NCBI GenBank assembly: GCA_002699325.1
Contig: PABS01000088.1
Span: 1 to 14,292 of the forward strand
Source of the DNA: Ponticaulis sp.
GTDB taxonomy: Bacteria; Pseudomonadota; Alphaproteobacteria; Caulobacterales; Hyphomonadaceae
DNA: 14,292 nt
Direction of reading: 5' to 3'
The notes beneath the pieces are model-generated. The model was given only the letters and a program-made list of their open reading frames with translations, made no database searches and was not told where the DNA came from. The translations under genes were made by a program, and so were the position numbers. Positions within the stretch are counted from its first letter, which is position 1; every line of letters starts with the position of its first letter. Shown piece after piece: positions 8,540-14,292 of the stretch.

Positions 8540-9502
8540 ATGTCGATACATGCGAAACGCGTAATGGTGACCGGCGGCGCTGGTTTTCTGGGCTCCCACT
8601 TGTGCGAACTTCTCCTTGCCCGCGGGGATGAGGTGCTATGCGTCGACAATTATTTTACCGGGCGCCGTGCAAATATTGATCACCTCATCGGAAACCCGCG
8701 CTTCGAAGCCATGCGTCACGATGTGACCCAGCCTTTGGTTGTTGAGGTCGATGAGATTTACAATCTGGCCTGTCCGGCTTCACCGATTCACTATCAGTTT
8801 GATCCGGTTCAGACGCTGAAGACGTCCGTACATGGCGCGATCAACGTGTTGGGTCTGGCGAAGCGCTGTAAAGCCAAAATTTTTCAAGCATCCACATCTG
8901 AGGTTTACGGCGATCCGACCGTTCACCCCCAGCCAGAGGGTTATTGGGGCAATGTGAACCCGCTCGGCCCAAGAGCTTGCTATGATGAGGGTAAGCGCGC
9001 CGCTGAAACGCTTTTTATGGACTATCATCGCCAGCATGGTGTTGATGTGCGTATCGCGCGAATCTTCAATACCTACGGCCCGCGCATGCATCCAAATGAT
9101 GGGCGCGTCGTCTCAAATTTCATTGTTCAGGCTTTGCAGGGCCAAGATATTACCGTCTTTGGTAAAGGCGATCAGACTCGCTCTTTTTGCTACCGGGATG
9201 ATCTTGTCGATGGGTTTTTGCGCCTGATGGACGCTGAAGACTTCATTGGACCAGTCAATATCGGCAATCCAGGCGAGTTCACGATCCGAGAACTGGCTGA
9301 GATCGTTATTGAACTTACCGGATCGCGTTCGAAGATCGTGGAACGACCATTGCCACAAGACGATCCAAAACAGCGTCAGCCTGATATAAGTCTGGCACAG
9401 GAGAAGCTGGGCTGGGCGCCGAAGATTCCGCTCCGTGAGGGGCTTCTTCCCACGATCGCTTATTTTGATCAGCTTCTCAAAGAGGGCGCGTCGGATAACT
9501 GA
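8540..9502 (+). CDS. uxs: UDP-glucuronate decarboxylase (UDP-xylose synthase)
   Basis: A 320-residue extended short-chain dehydrogenase/reductase that converts UDP-glucuronate to UDP-xylose through a 4-keto intermediate, feeding surface polysaccharide synthesis. The NAD-binding motif GGAGFLG is at 12-18. The stretch from YNLACPASP to [12 protein letters not shown] (74-96) is a hallmark of the UXS branch. TSEVYGD (119-125) supplies the active-site Thr/Glu, YDEGK (148-152) the Tyr-x-x-x-Lys pair, and Arg214 in QTRSF the substrate arginine. Related GDP- or UDP-sugar epimerases and dehydratases lack the ACPASP signature. GGGA (8529-8532) precedes the ATG by seven bases. TATACT at 8482-8487 is a possible -10 without a clear -35. 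It is a single-gene unit closed by its own terminator, with no other polysaccharide gene in the window. Confidence 0.88.
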   Translation: MSIHAKRVMVTGGAGFLGSHLCELLLARGDEVLCVDNYFTGRRANIDHLIGNPRFEAMRHDVTQPLVVEVDEIYNLACPASPIHYQFDPVQTLKTSVHGAINVLGLAKRCKAKIFQASTSEVYGDPTVHPQPEGYWGNVNPLGPRACYDEGKRAAETLFMDYHRQHGVDVRIARIFNTYGPRMHPNDGRVVSNFIVQALQGQDITVFGKGDQTRSFCYRDDLVDGFLRLMDAEDFIGPVNIGNPGEFTIRELAEIVIELTGSRSKIVERPLPQDDPKQRQPDISLAQEKLGWAPKIPLREGLLPTIAYFDQLLKEGASDN

Positions 9503-9613
9503 TTCAGTATTCGGTGCGATCTGATTCGTATTCGAACCTGATGCTGAAACAGCGACAGAAATTGCGAGTCTGAATCAGCCTCTAAAATAAGCGGGTGTGT
9601 GGTGAGAACATTG

Positions 9614-9647
9614 AAAGCTGGCGTTCAACCGGACGTCGGCTTTTTTT
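9614..9647 (+). terminator. Terminator after the UDP-glucuronate decarboxylase gene
   Basis: A 13-pair stem (9614-9626 with 9631-9643, including three G-T wobbles) closes on loop AACC, and T residues run from 9641 to 9647. It lies about 110 bases after the stop codon. In the minus direction it could weakly serve tRNA-Asn, but no comparable T-tract exists on that side. Confidence 0.8.
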
Positions 9648-9699
9648 ATCGGCACTGATGACATTCCCAATAAATTCTGAGTTTCAATCTGGGAAAGAG

Positions 9700-9775
9700 T
9701 GGCTCCGCGAGTAGGACTCGAACCTACGACCGGGCGATTAACAGTCGCCTGCTCTACCAACTGAGCTATCGCGGA
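9700..9775 (-). tRNA. tRNA-Asn (anticodon GTT)
   Basis: Read on the minus strand, acceptor TCCGCGA pairs with TCGCGGA, followed by discriminator G (9703) and an encoded CCA (9702-9700). The anticodon loop CTGTTAA gives GTT (9742-9740), flanked by stem GGCGA/TCGCC. The D-arm TAGCTCAGTTGGTAGAG and T-arm GTAGGTTCGAGTCCTAC are canonical. It decodes AAC/AAU. A strong promoter sits 17 bases upstream. Confidence 0.97.
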
Positions 9776-9791
9776 ACAAAGATGAGCGCCG

Positions 9792-9820
9792 GATATAACG
9801 AGACTGTTTTCGCTCGTCAA
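9792..9820 (-). promoter_or_regulatory. Promoter of tRNA-Asn
   Basis: On the minus strand TTGACG (9820-9815) and TATATC (9797-9792) are separated by exactly 17 bases, close to the housekeeping-sigma consensus. The expected start near 9785 leaves a leader of roughly 10 bases before the mature tRNA 5' end. Confidence 0.82.
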
Positions 9821-9841
9821 ACCCGAAATTCATCAAATCCC

Positions 9842-9869
9842 AAAAAAAAGGCGGGAGCGAACTCCCGCC
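9842..9869 (-). terminator. Terminator of the tRNA-Cys transcript
   Basis: On the minus strand GGCGGGAG (9869-9862) pairs with CTCCCGCC (9857-9850) around a TTCG tetraloop and is followed by eight T residues (9849-9842). It lies about 140 bases beyond the 3' end of tRNA-Cys and just upstream of the tRNA-Asn promoter, keeping the two tRNA units separate. Confidence 0.9.
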
Positions 9870-10011
9870 GAGGCGTTGGGTGATGGTGGGGTGTCTTCAA
9901 GGAGAAGACATGTGTTAATTCCCACGATTCTGTTAATGAGCGGTAAAGAATTCGTTTACCAACGCCGCAGCGTGCAGATGGGAAACACGAGACCAGAAAA
10001 TTTCTGGTTGG
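9870..10011 (-). other. Structured 3' trailer of tRNA-Cys
   Basis: The 142 bases between the tRNA-Cys CCA end and its terminator contain no credible gene. A hairpin ACCAGA/TCTGGT (10008-9992 on the minus strand) begins four bases after the CCA. A second, TGTCTTC/GAAGACA (9910-9892), precedes the terminator hairpin. Released by tRNA processing, this would be a stable RNA of about 170 nt including the terminator. That it has a function is speculation. Confidence 0.3.
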
Positions 10012-10085
10012 TGGAGGCCCCGCCCGGAATCGAACCGGGGTACACGGATTTGCAATCCGCTGCGTCACCACTCCGCCACAGGGCC
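10012..10085 (-). tRNA. tRNA-Cys (anticodon GCA)
   Basis: On the minus strand acceptor GGCCCTG pairs with CGGGGCC (one T-G wobble), then T73 (10015) and an encoded CCA (10014-10012). The anticodon stem-loop CGGATTGCAAATCCG gives GCA (10053-10051). The T-arm CCCGGTTCGATTCCGGG is canonical. It decodes UGC/UGU. The unit continues into a 142-base trailer that ends in a strong terminator. Confidence 0.97.
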
Positions 10086-10101
10086 AGTTTCCAAGGCAGC
10101 C

Positions 10102-10130
10102 TTCATGATCAAGAAGTGCTCTCAGGTCAA
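10102..10130 (-). promoter_or_regulatory. Candidate promoter of tRNA-Cys
   Basis: On the minus strand TTGACC (10130-10125) is followed by a 17-base spacer and CATGAA (10107-10102). The -35 is a good alphaproteobacterial TTGAC box; the -10 is poor. The predicted start falls about 10 bases before the mature tRNA end, which is the expected geometry. Confidence 0.45.
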
Positions 10131-10253
10131 TGCCAAATATGGACGTGCCCTACAAACACGTGCGATTTCTTGTCGTCACAATTGCATTGGCCTGCGACTT
10201 GCCGACTCTGACGCCTGTGATAAGAGCAAACGCATTGCTAGAGGATTTTGCCC

Positions 10254-10904
10254 GTGGATCTTACCGTCGCCCGCAAGAAAATGATCGATTGTCAAATCCG
10301 TCCGAACGATGTGACGGATGAACGACTGATTTCCGCCTTTCATAAAGTGCCGCGTGAAACCTTTCTGCCGAAGGCAATGGCAGGCATTGCGTACTCTGAG
10401 GTGGAGCTTGAAACCTCTTCCGGGCGCAAACTTTGGCTCGCGCGCGATCTCGCAAAACTGCTACAGGCGCTGGAGGTCGACGACAGTGATCTCGTTCTCG
10501 TTATTGGTGCTGGTGAAGGCTATGCAGCCTCATTGCTGAATGAACTTGGTGACACAGTGATCGCTCTTGAGAACGATCAGGATGTTGTCGATGCTGGTGC
10601 CGATCTAATGCTGTCTTTGAATATGGACCGCGTTGCCTTCGTATCGGGAGATCTGGCTAAAGGCTATCCCGATGAGGGACCTTATGACGTGGTCTTCGTC
10701 AACGGCATGGTTGAATATGTCCCCGAGGCCTGGCTGGAGCAGCTCGCGCCCGGCGGTCGTCTTGGTGTGGTGGTTGGCGATAACCGCAATGGCGAAGCGC
10801 GTGTCTACACCCGTTCTGAAACATCGACCTCTTATAAAGCATATTTTGATTGCGTGCCGCCAACGCTGAACGGATTTCGAGCCGAAGCTGGGTTCGTTTT
10901 CTGA
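10254..10904 (+). CDS. PIMT-family (Pcm-like) methyltransferase, degenerate
   Basis: A 216-residue class I SAM-dependent methyltransferase of the protein-L-isoaspartate O-methyltransferase family. ARKKMIDCQIRPNDVTD (6-22) and VPRETFLP (32-39) match the PIMT N-terminus. Motif I is VLVIGAGEGY (81-90), and APGGRLGVVVG (165-175) is the later core strand. The canonical substrate motif around T-I-S-Q-P-Y is missing: the equivalent stretch reads SSGRKLWLA (55-63), so repair of isoaspartyl residues is doubtful. The family name is secure but the substrate unknown. The GTG at 10254 is chosen because GAGGA (10241-10245) lies eight bases before it; the in-frame TTG at 10248 is only two bases away. In relatives a tolC-family gene often follows; here the next gene is popZ, after 273 bases. 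Confidence 0.85.
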   Translation: MDLTVARKKMIDCQIRPNDVTDERLISAFHKVPRETFLPKAMAGIAYSEVELETSSGRKLWLARDLAKLLQALEVDDSDLVLVIGAGEGYAASLLNELGDTVIALENDQDVVDAGADLMLSLNMDRVAFVSGDLAKGYPDEGPYDVVFVNGMVEYVPEAWLEQLAPGGRLGVVVGDNRNGEARVYTRSETSTSYKAYFDCVPPTLNGFRAEAGFVF

Positions 10905-11005
10905 GCAGAACGACCTCTTGGCGTTCGTCGCGTGGTGAAGAGCATTGTTTCTGCGGTCTGATCAATTGTGTTCAGGCACGGTTTGGATGGAACCGGAGGC
11001 GACTG

Positions 11006-11071
11006 ATGATTTGCAATAGCGAAAAGCTATGCAAATACTGTAGTCATATTTTCTCTATTCACGCCTATTAA
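11006..11071 (+). CDS. Possible 21-residue Cys-rich mini-ORF
   Basis: GGAGG at 10995-10999 stands six bases before an ATG that opens 21 codons and a TAA. The peptide has Cys at 3, 9 and 12 and His at 14 and 19 (LCKYCSH at 8-14), a spacing that could hold a metal. The strong ribosome binding site is the main argument. Against it, the ORF is very short, contains an inverted repeat and overlaps a promoter-like pair. It could be a leader peptide for popZ or chance. I recognise no family. Confidence 0.22.
   Translation: MICNSEKLCKYCSHIFSIHAY
11009..11039 (+). promoter_or_regulatory. Candidate popZ promoter embedded in a dyad
   Basis: TTGCAA (11011-11016) and AATACT (11034-11039) are 17 bases apart. 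ATTTGC (11009-11014) and GCAAAT (11031-11036), together with ATAGC (11016-11020) and GCTAT (11026-11030), form an 11-bp imperfect inverted repeat with one unpaired A at 11015. The dyad thus covers the -35, the spacer and part of the -10. A start near 11046 would give popZ a leader of about 130 bases. Confidence 0.4.
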
Positions 11072-11177
11072 CCGAACGTTATCCAAAACAGAAAAATATG
11101 GCGCAGAGTTCGGGGGTCACTTTTTTATCGACTCACTTGATGTTCTCGTAAAACGCCTGTGACAGGGACTTAGGAAG

Positions 11178-11753
11178 ATGGCAGCTGACGAAGCCCAGCA
11201 AGAACCGACGATGGAAGAAATTCTGGCGTCAATCCGGAAGATTATCTCAGAAGATGATGATTCCGAGCCTGTCCAGCAGGCCTCTGTCGAAGACGATGAT
11301 GATGTCCTCGATCTCGAGCCGATGGATGATGACACTGAATTTGATGTCACCCCACCAGCCGAGCCAGAGCCAGATCCACACTTTGAAGAGCCCGCCTCAT
11401 TCAAGGAGCCCGACTTCGAAGATGGCGACCTTGTCGCGGTTGATGAAGAGCCAGAAGCTTTTGACACGACACCAGAACCTGAGCCTCAACCGTCCTTCGA
11501 GGCAAAGCCACAGCCGGCGCGCGCATCAATCGATGATGATCGGCTGATTGAAGACGAGGTCGCTGGCCAGGCGGCTGGTGCGCTCGGCAAGCTCATGGGC
11601 AGTATGGCTGTCAGCAGCGGGACCACCTTGGAATCAATGGTTCGCGAAATGCTTCGTCCGATGCTGAAGGACTGGCTTAATGAGAATCTGCAAGGTATTG
11701 TAGAAGCTAAGGTAGAAGAAGAAGTGAAGCGTATCAGCCGAATGGCGCGTTAA
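11178..11753 (+). CDS. popZ: Polar organizing protein PopZ (DUF2497)
   Basis: A 191-residue PopZ-family scaffold. In Caulobacter PopZ polymerises at the cell pole, anchors ParB-parS and recruits cell-cycle regulators. The N-terminal client-binding helix TMEEILASIRKIISED (11-26) is nearly invariant. A disordered linker rich in Asp, Glu and Pro spans about 27-117 (repeated EPEP/DDD runs). The C-terminal oligomerisation helices follow: EVAGQAAGALGKLMGSMA (127-144), then TTLESMVREMLRPMLKDWL (149-167) and GIVEAKVEEEVKRI (173-186). The length is close to the Caulobacter protein. CAGGGA (11163-11168) or TAGGA (11171-11175) precedes the ATG. The next gene is valS, a conserved alphaproteobacterial neighbour. 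Polar function here is inferred from the family. Confidence 0.93.
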   Translation: MAADEAQQEPTMEEILASIRKIISEDDDSEPVQQASVEDDDDVLDLEPMDDDTEFDVTPPAEPEPDPHFEEPASFKEPDFEDGDLVAVDEEPEAFDTTPEPEPQPSFEAKPQPARASIDDDRLIEDEVAGQAAGALGKLMGSMAVSSGTTLESMVREMLRPMLKDWLNENLQGIVEAKVEEEVKRISRMAR

Positions 11754-11785
11754 ACCTTCCGGTCTTCTCTCGATTTCTTTGAATG

Positions 11786-11816
11786 AGCGCGCTAAGGACT
11801 GGCGCGCTTTTCGTTT
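11786..11816 (+). terminator. Hairpin with T-tract between popZ and valS
   Basis: AGCGCGC (11786-11792) pairs with GCGCGCT (11802-11808) around a nine-base loop and is followed by TTTTCGTTT. It looks like a weak-to-moderate intrinsic terminator for popZ. It ends only 12 bases before the valS start codon, so either valS is transcribed through it or a promoter lies within or upstream of popZ. Confidence 0.55.
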
Positions 11817-11827
11817 ATGTGGACCCG

Positions 11828-14292
11828 ATGATCGATCAACATTTCAACCCCGCCGAAGCTGAACAGAAAATCTATGAACGCTGGGAGGAGGCGAAAGCCT
11901 TCCAGCCAAGCATGGACACGAGTGCTGAAGCCTATTGCATTGTCATACCGCCGCCGAACGTCACTGGCGTTTTGCATATGGGGCACGCACTGAATCACAC
12001 ACTTCAAGATGTGTTGATCCGTTTCGAACGTATGCGTGGCAAGAATGTGCTCTGGCAGCCTGGTACCGACCATGCGGGCATTGCGACGCAAATGGTCGTG
12101 GAGCGTAAACTCGCCGCAGAGGGCAATCAGGACCGGCGCTCTATGGGGCGTGAGGCCTTCGTCGAGAAAGTCTGGGAGTGGAAGCACGAATCGGGCGGCA
12201 AGATCCTCACTCAGGACAAGCGTCTCGGTTCGTCCTGTGACTGGTCACGTGAACGCTTTACCATGGATGAAGGACTGTCACAGGCCGTTCTGAAGACCTT
12301 TATCGAACTCTACAATGAAGGTCTCATTTATCGCGATAAGCGCCTGGTGAACTGGGATCCGCATTTCCAGACAGCGATCTCGGATCTGGAAGTCGAGAAC
12401 ACCGAAGTCGACGGCCATATGTGGCACTTCAAATATCCTCTCGCGGGCGGTGAAACATACACTTATGTCGAGAAGGATGACGACGGGAACGTCGTCTTCG
12501 AAGAGGAGCGCGACTATATTTCGATCGCGACGACGCGGCCTGAAACCATGCTGGGTGATGGCGCGGTCGCCGTCCATCCAACAGATGAACGTTACGCGCC
12601 GATCGTCGGAAAACTCTGCGAAATTCCGGTCGGCCCGAAAGAAAGCCGTCGGGTGATCCCAATCATCACCGATGAATATCCTGACAAGGACTTTGGTTCA
12701 GGCGCAGTGAAGATTACCGGCGCGCATGACTTCAATGATTATGGCGTGGCCAAGCGTAACGGCATACCGCTTTACGCGCTGCTGGATGAGCGCGCTCAGA
12801 TGCGCGATGACGGATTGCCGTATAAGGAATCGGCCGTCGAAGCTCAAAAACGAGCAGATCTCTGGATCAAGGCGTTCGAAGAGGGGGATAGTCGTTTTCA
12901 ATCGCCCGCGTCTGACTTCGGTCAAGAGGACGTGACCCATATCAACCTGGTGCCGGATGAATATCGCGGGCTGGATCGATATGAGTGTCGCAAGCGCGTC
13001 GTCGAGGCGATCACGACTGAAGGCCTAGCTGTCATGGTCACTGATGATGATGGCAATGCTGCACCTTACGTCGAAAGCAAAAAGATCATGCAGCCTTTCG
13101 GCGATCGCTCCGGCGTTGTCATCGAGCCGATGCTGACGGACCAGTGGTATGTTGACGCGAAAACTTTAGCCCAGCCGGCCATTGAAGCTGTTCGTAAAGG
13201 CGAGACCGATTTCGTGCCAGAGAACTGGGCGAAGACCTACTTTCAATGGCTTGAAAACATTGAACCGTGGTGCATTTCCCGCCAGCTGTGGTGGGGGCAT
13301 CGCATTCCGGCCTGGTACGCACCCGACGGTGAGATATTCGTCGCAGAGAATGAAGCTGAAGCTTTGAAACTCGCGCAGAAGCACTTTGGAAAGCGTGTTC
13401 AGCTGCATCAGGACGAAGACGTGCTTGATACCTGGTTTTCGTCTGCGCTCTGGCCTTACTCCACGCTTGGCTGGCCTGATAAGACGCCCGAGCTGAGCGC
13501 ATTCTATCCAGGCGCGGTTCTGATCACGGCGTTTGATATCATCTTTTTCTGGGTCGCCCGGATGATGATGATGGGGATCAAATTCCTCGACGAAGTGCCG
13601 TTCAAGGATGTCTATATTCATGCTTTGGTTCTCGATGAGAACGGCAAGAAGATGTCGAAGTCTGAAGGCAATGTTCTCGACCCGCTCGACATTATTGATG
13701 GCTGCGACTTGCAGACTCTTATCGACAAGCGTCTGCGAGACTCTCGCACGACGGACAAAAATCGTCTCAATCAGATTGAGCAGAAAACCAAGAACCAGTT
13801 TCCAGACGGAATTCCGGCCTGCGGCGCTGATGCACTTCGCTTTACGCTAGCCAGCCAGGCTGCGCAGGGCAGGGATATCCGGCTCTCAATTGATCGGATT
13901 GTCGGGTACCGCAACTTCGGCACGAAGCTCTGGAATGCGGCCCGATTCTGCCAGATGAATGAGTGCACGCTATGGGATCCTGAAAAATTTGATCCGGCAT
14001 CTCTCAATCAGTCGATTAATCAGTGGATCGTTGGCGAGTTTGTTCAGACGGCTGGCAAGGTGACGTCAGCGCTCGAGGGCTATCGCTTTAACGACGCGGC
14101 CACTGCCTGCTACCGATTTATCTGGAATACGTTCTGCGATTGGTATCTGGAACTCATCAAGCCGCTTCTGAACGGCGAGGACGAAGAGGCCAAGGCCGAG
14201 ACGCGTCAGACAGCTGCCTGGGTTCTTGATGAGATTCTCAAAGTTCTCCACCCGTTTATGCCCTTCATCACTGAGGAGCTCTGGGATCAGCT
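11828..14292 (+). CDS. valS: Valyl-tRNA synthetase (3' end beyond window)
   Basis: A class I aminoacyl-tRNA synthetase that charges tRNA-Val; 821 codons are visible, the frame is open to the last base, and roughly 80-100 residues are missing if the length is typical. The HIGH motif is HMGH (50-53) within [15 protein letters not shown]. The editing domain (CP1) has [10 protein letters not shown] (235-244), then [29 protein letters not shown] and DVLDTWFSS precede KMSKS (608-612), which lies in [10 protein letters not shown]. The anticodon-binding domain follows and is cut off near [10 protein letters not shown] translated the frame by hand and found no stop. The ATG at 11828 is chosen because MIDQHFNP aligns with the family start. 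The ribosome binding site (GTGGA, 11819-11823) is weak. The upstream ATG at 11817 is in another frame. Confidence 0.97.
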   Translation, partial: MIDQHFNPAEAEQKIYERWEEAKAFQPSMDTSAEAYCIVIPPPNVTGVLHMGHALNHTLQDVLIRFERMRGKNVLWQPGTDHAGIATQMVVERKLAAEGNQDRRSMGREAFVEKVWEWKHESGGKILTQDKRLGSSCDWSRERFTMDEGLSQAVLKTFIELYNEGLIYRDKRLVNWDPHFQTAISDLEVENTEVDGHMWHFKYPLAGGETYTYVEKDDDGNVVFEEERDYISIATTRPETMLGDGAVAVHPTDERYAPIVGKLCEIPVGPKESRRVIPIITDEYPDKDFGSGAVKITGAHDFNDYGVAKRNGIPLYALLDERAQMRDDGLPYKESAVEAQKRADLWIKAFEEGDSRFQSPASDFGQEDVTHINLVPDEYRGLDRYECRKRVVEAITTEGLAVMVTDDDGNAAPYVESKKIMQPFGDRSGVVIEPMLTDQWYVDAKTLAQPAIEAVRKGETDFVPENWAKTYFQWLENIEPWCISRQLWWGHRIPAWYAPDGEIFVAENEAEALKLAQKHFGKRVQLHQDEDVLDTWFSSALWPYSTLGWPDKTPELSAFYPGAVLITAFDIIFFWVARMMMMGIKFLDEVPFKDVYIHALVLDENGKKMSKSEGNVLDPLDIIDGCDLQTLIDKRLRDSRTTDKNRLNQIEQKTKNQFPDGIPACGADALRFTLASQAAQGRDIRLSIDRIVGYRNFGTKLWNAARFCQMNECTLWDPEKFDPASLNQSINQWIVGEFVQTAGKVTSALEGYRFNDAATACYRFIWNTFCDWYLELIKPLLNGEDEEAKAETRQTAAWVLDEILKVLHPFMPFITEELWDQ

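Noticed and set aside
9575..9820. 81-residue minus-strand ORF over tRNA-Asn
   Set aside because: It is a translation of the tRNA itself (QLVEQATVNRPVVGSS pattern), a well-known spurious annotation.
9817..10071. 84-residue minus-strand ORF across the tRNA-Cys trailer
   Set aside because: It begins inside tRNA-Cys, runs through the terminator and has no ribosome binding site or recognisable family.
9876..10211. 111-residue plus-strand ORF over tRNA-Cys
   Set aside because: It is an antisense tRNA translation (GIEPGYTDLQSAASPLRHR pattern), which recurs as a false protein in many genomes.
10850..11071. 73-residue ORF overlapping the end of the methyltransferase
   Set aside because: Its first part is an out-of-frame shadow of the real gene with no ribosome binding site. 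Only the last 21 codons have a case and are listed separately.
13166..13621. 151-residue ORF antisense to valS
   Set aside because: The valS frame is fully open and carries conserved motifs here; antisense frames in this GC range are often open by chance.

Overview
The window reads as chromosomal core sequence from an alphaproteobacterium. PopZ (DUF2497), which is restricted to Alphaproteobacteria, sits directly upstream of valS. The tig, clpP, clpX and lon genes form the usual protein quality-control block. The lon and tRNA promoters fit alphaproteobacterial patterns (CTTG-type heat-shock promoter; TTGAC -35 box). A member of the Caulobacterales/Hyphomonadaceae is my best guess, by inference only. 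I see no phage, insertion sequence, CRISPR, toxin-antitoxin or defence genes.

Layout. 1-160: tRNA-Asp(GTC) and its terminator. 160-1032 (-): an alpha/beta hydrolase facing away from tig. 1236-7439 (+): trigger factor, ClpP, ClpX and Lon, each gene separated by 157-210 bases that hold a terminator or promoter-like elements, so these look like neighbouring units rather than one tight operon. 7497-8321 (-): a Nit1/YbeM-type carbon-nitrogen hydrolase that converges on lon; its stop codon lies in the U-tract of the lon terminator. 8540-9502 (+): a UDP-glucuronate decarboxylase with its own terminator. 9700-10085 (-): tRNA-Asn(GTT) and tRNA-Cys(GCA), each with its own promoter candidate. 10254-10904 (+): a degenerate PIMT-family methyltransferase. 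11178-11753 (+): PopZ. 11828-14292 (+): valS, open at the window end (821 codons visible).

How it works together. Trigger factor holds nascent chains at the ribosome, ClpXP and Lon degrade regulated or damaged proteins, and a heat-shock-type promoter in front of lon suggests stress induction. PopZ organises the cell pole. No undescribed multigene system is present. The points most worth a second look are regulatory: a long hairpin at the predicted 5' end of the lon heat-shock transcript, a dyad over the clpP promoter candidate, and the gap between the methyltransferase and popZ. A tolC-family gene often occupies that gap; here it holds a promoter-overlapping dyad and a possible 21-residue Cys-rich mini-ORF.
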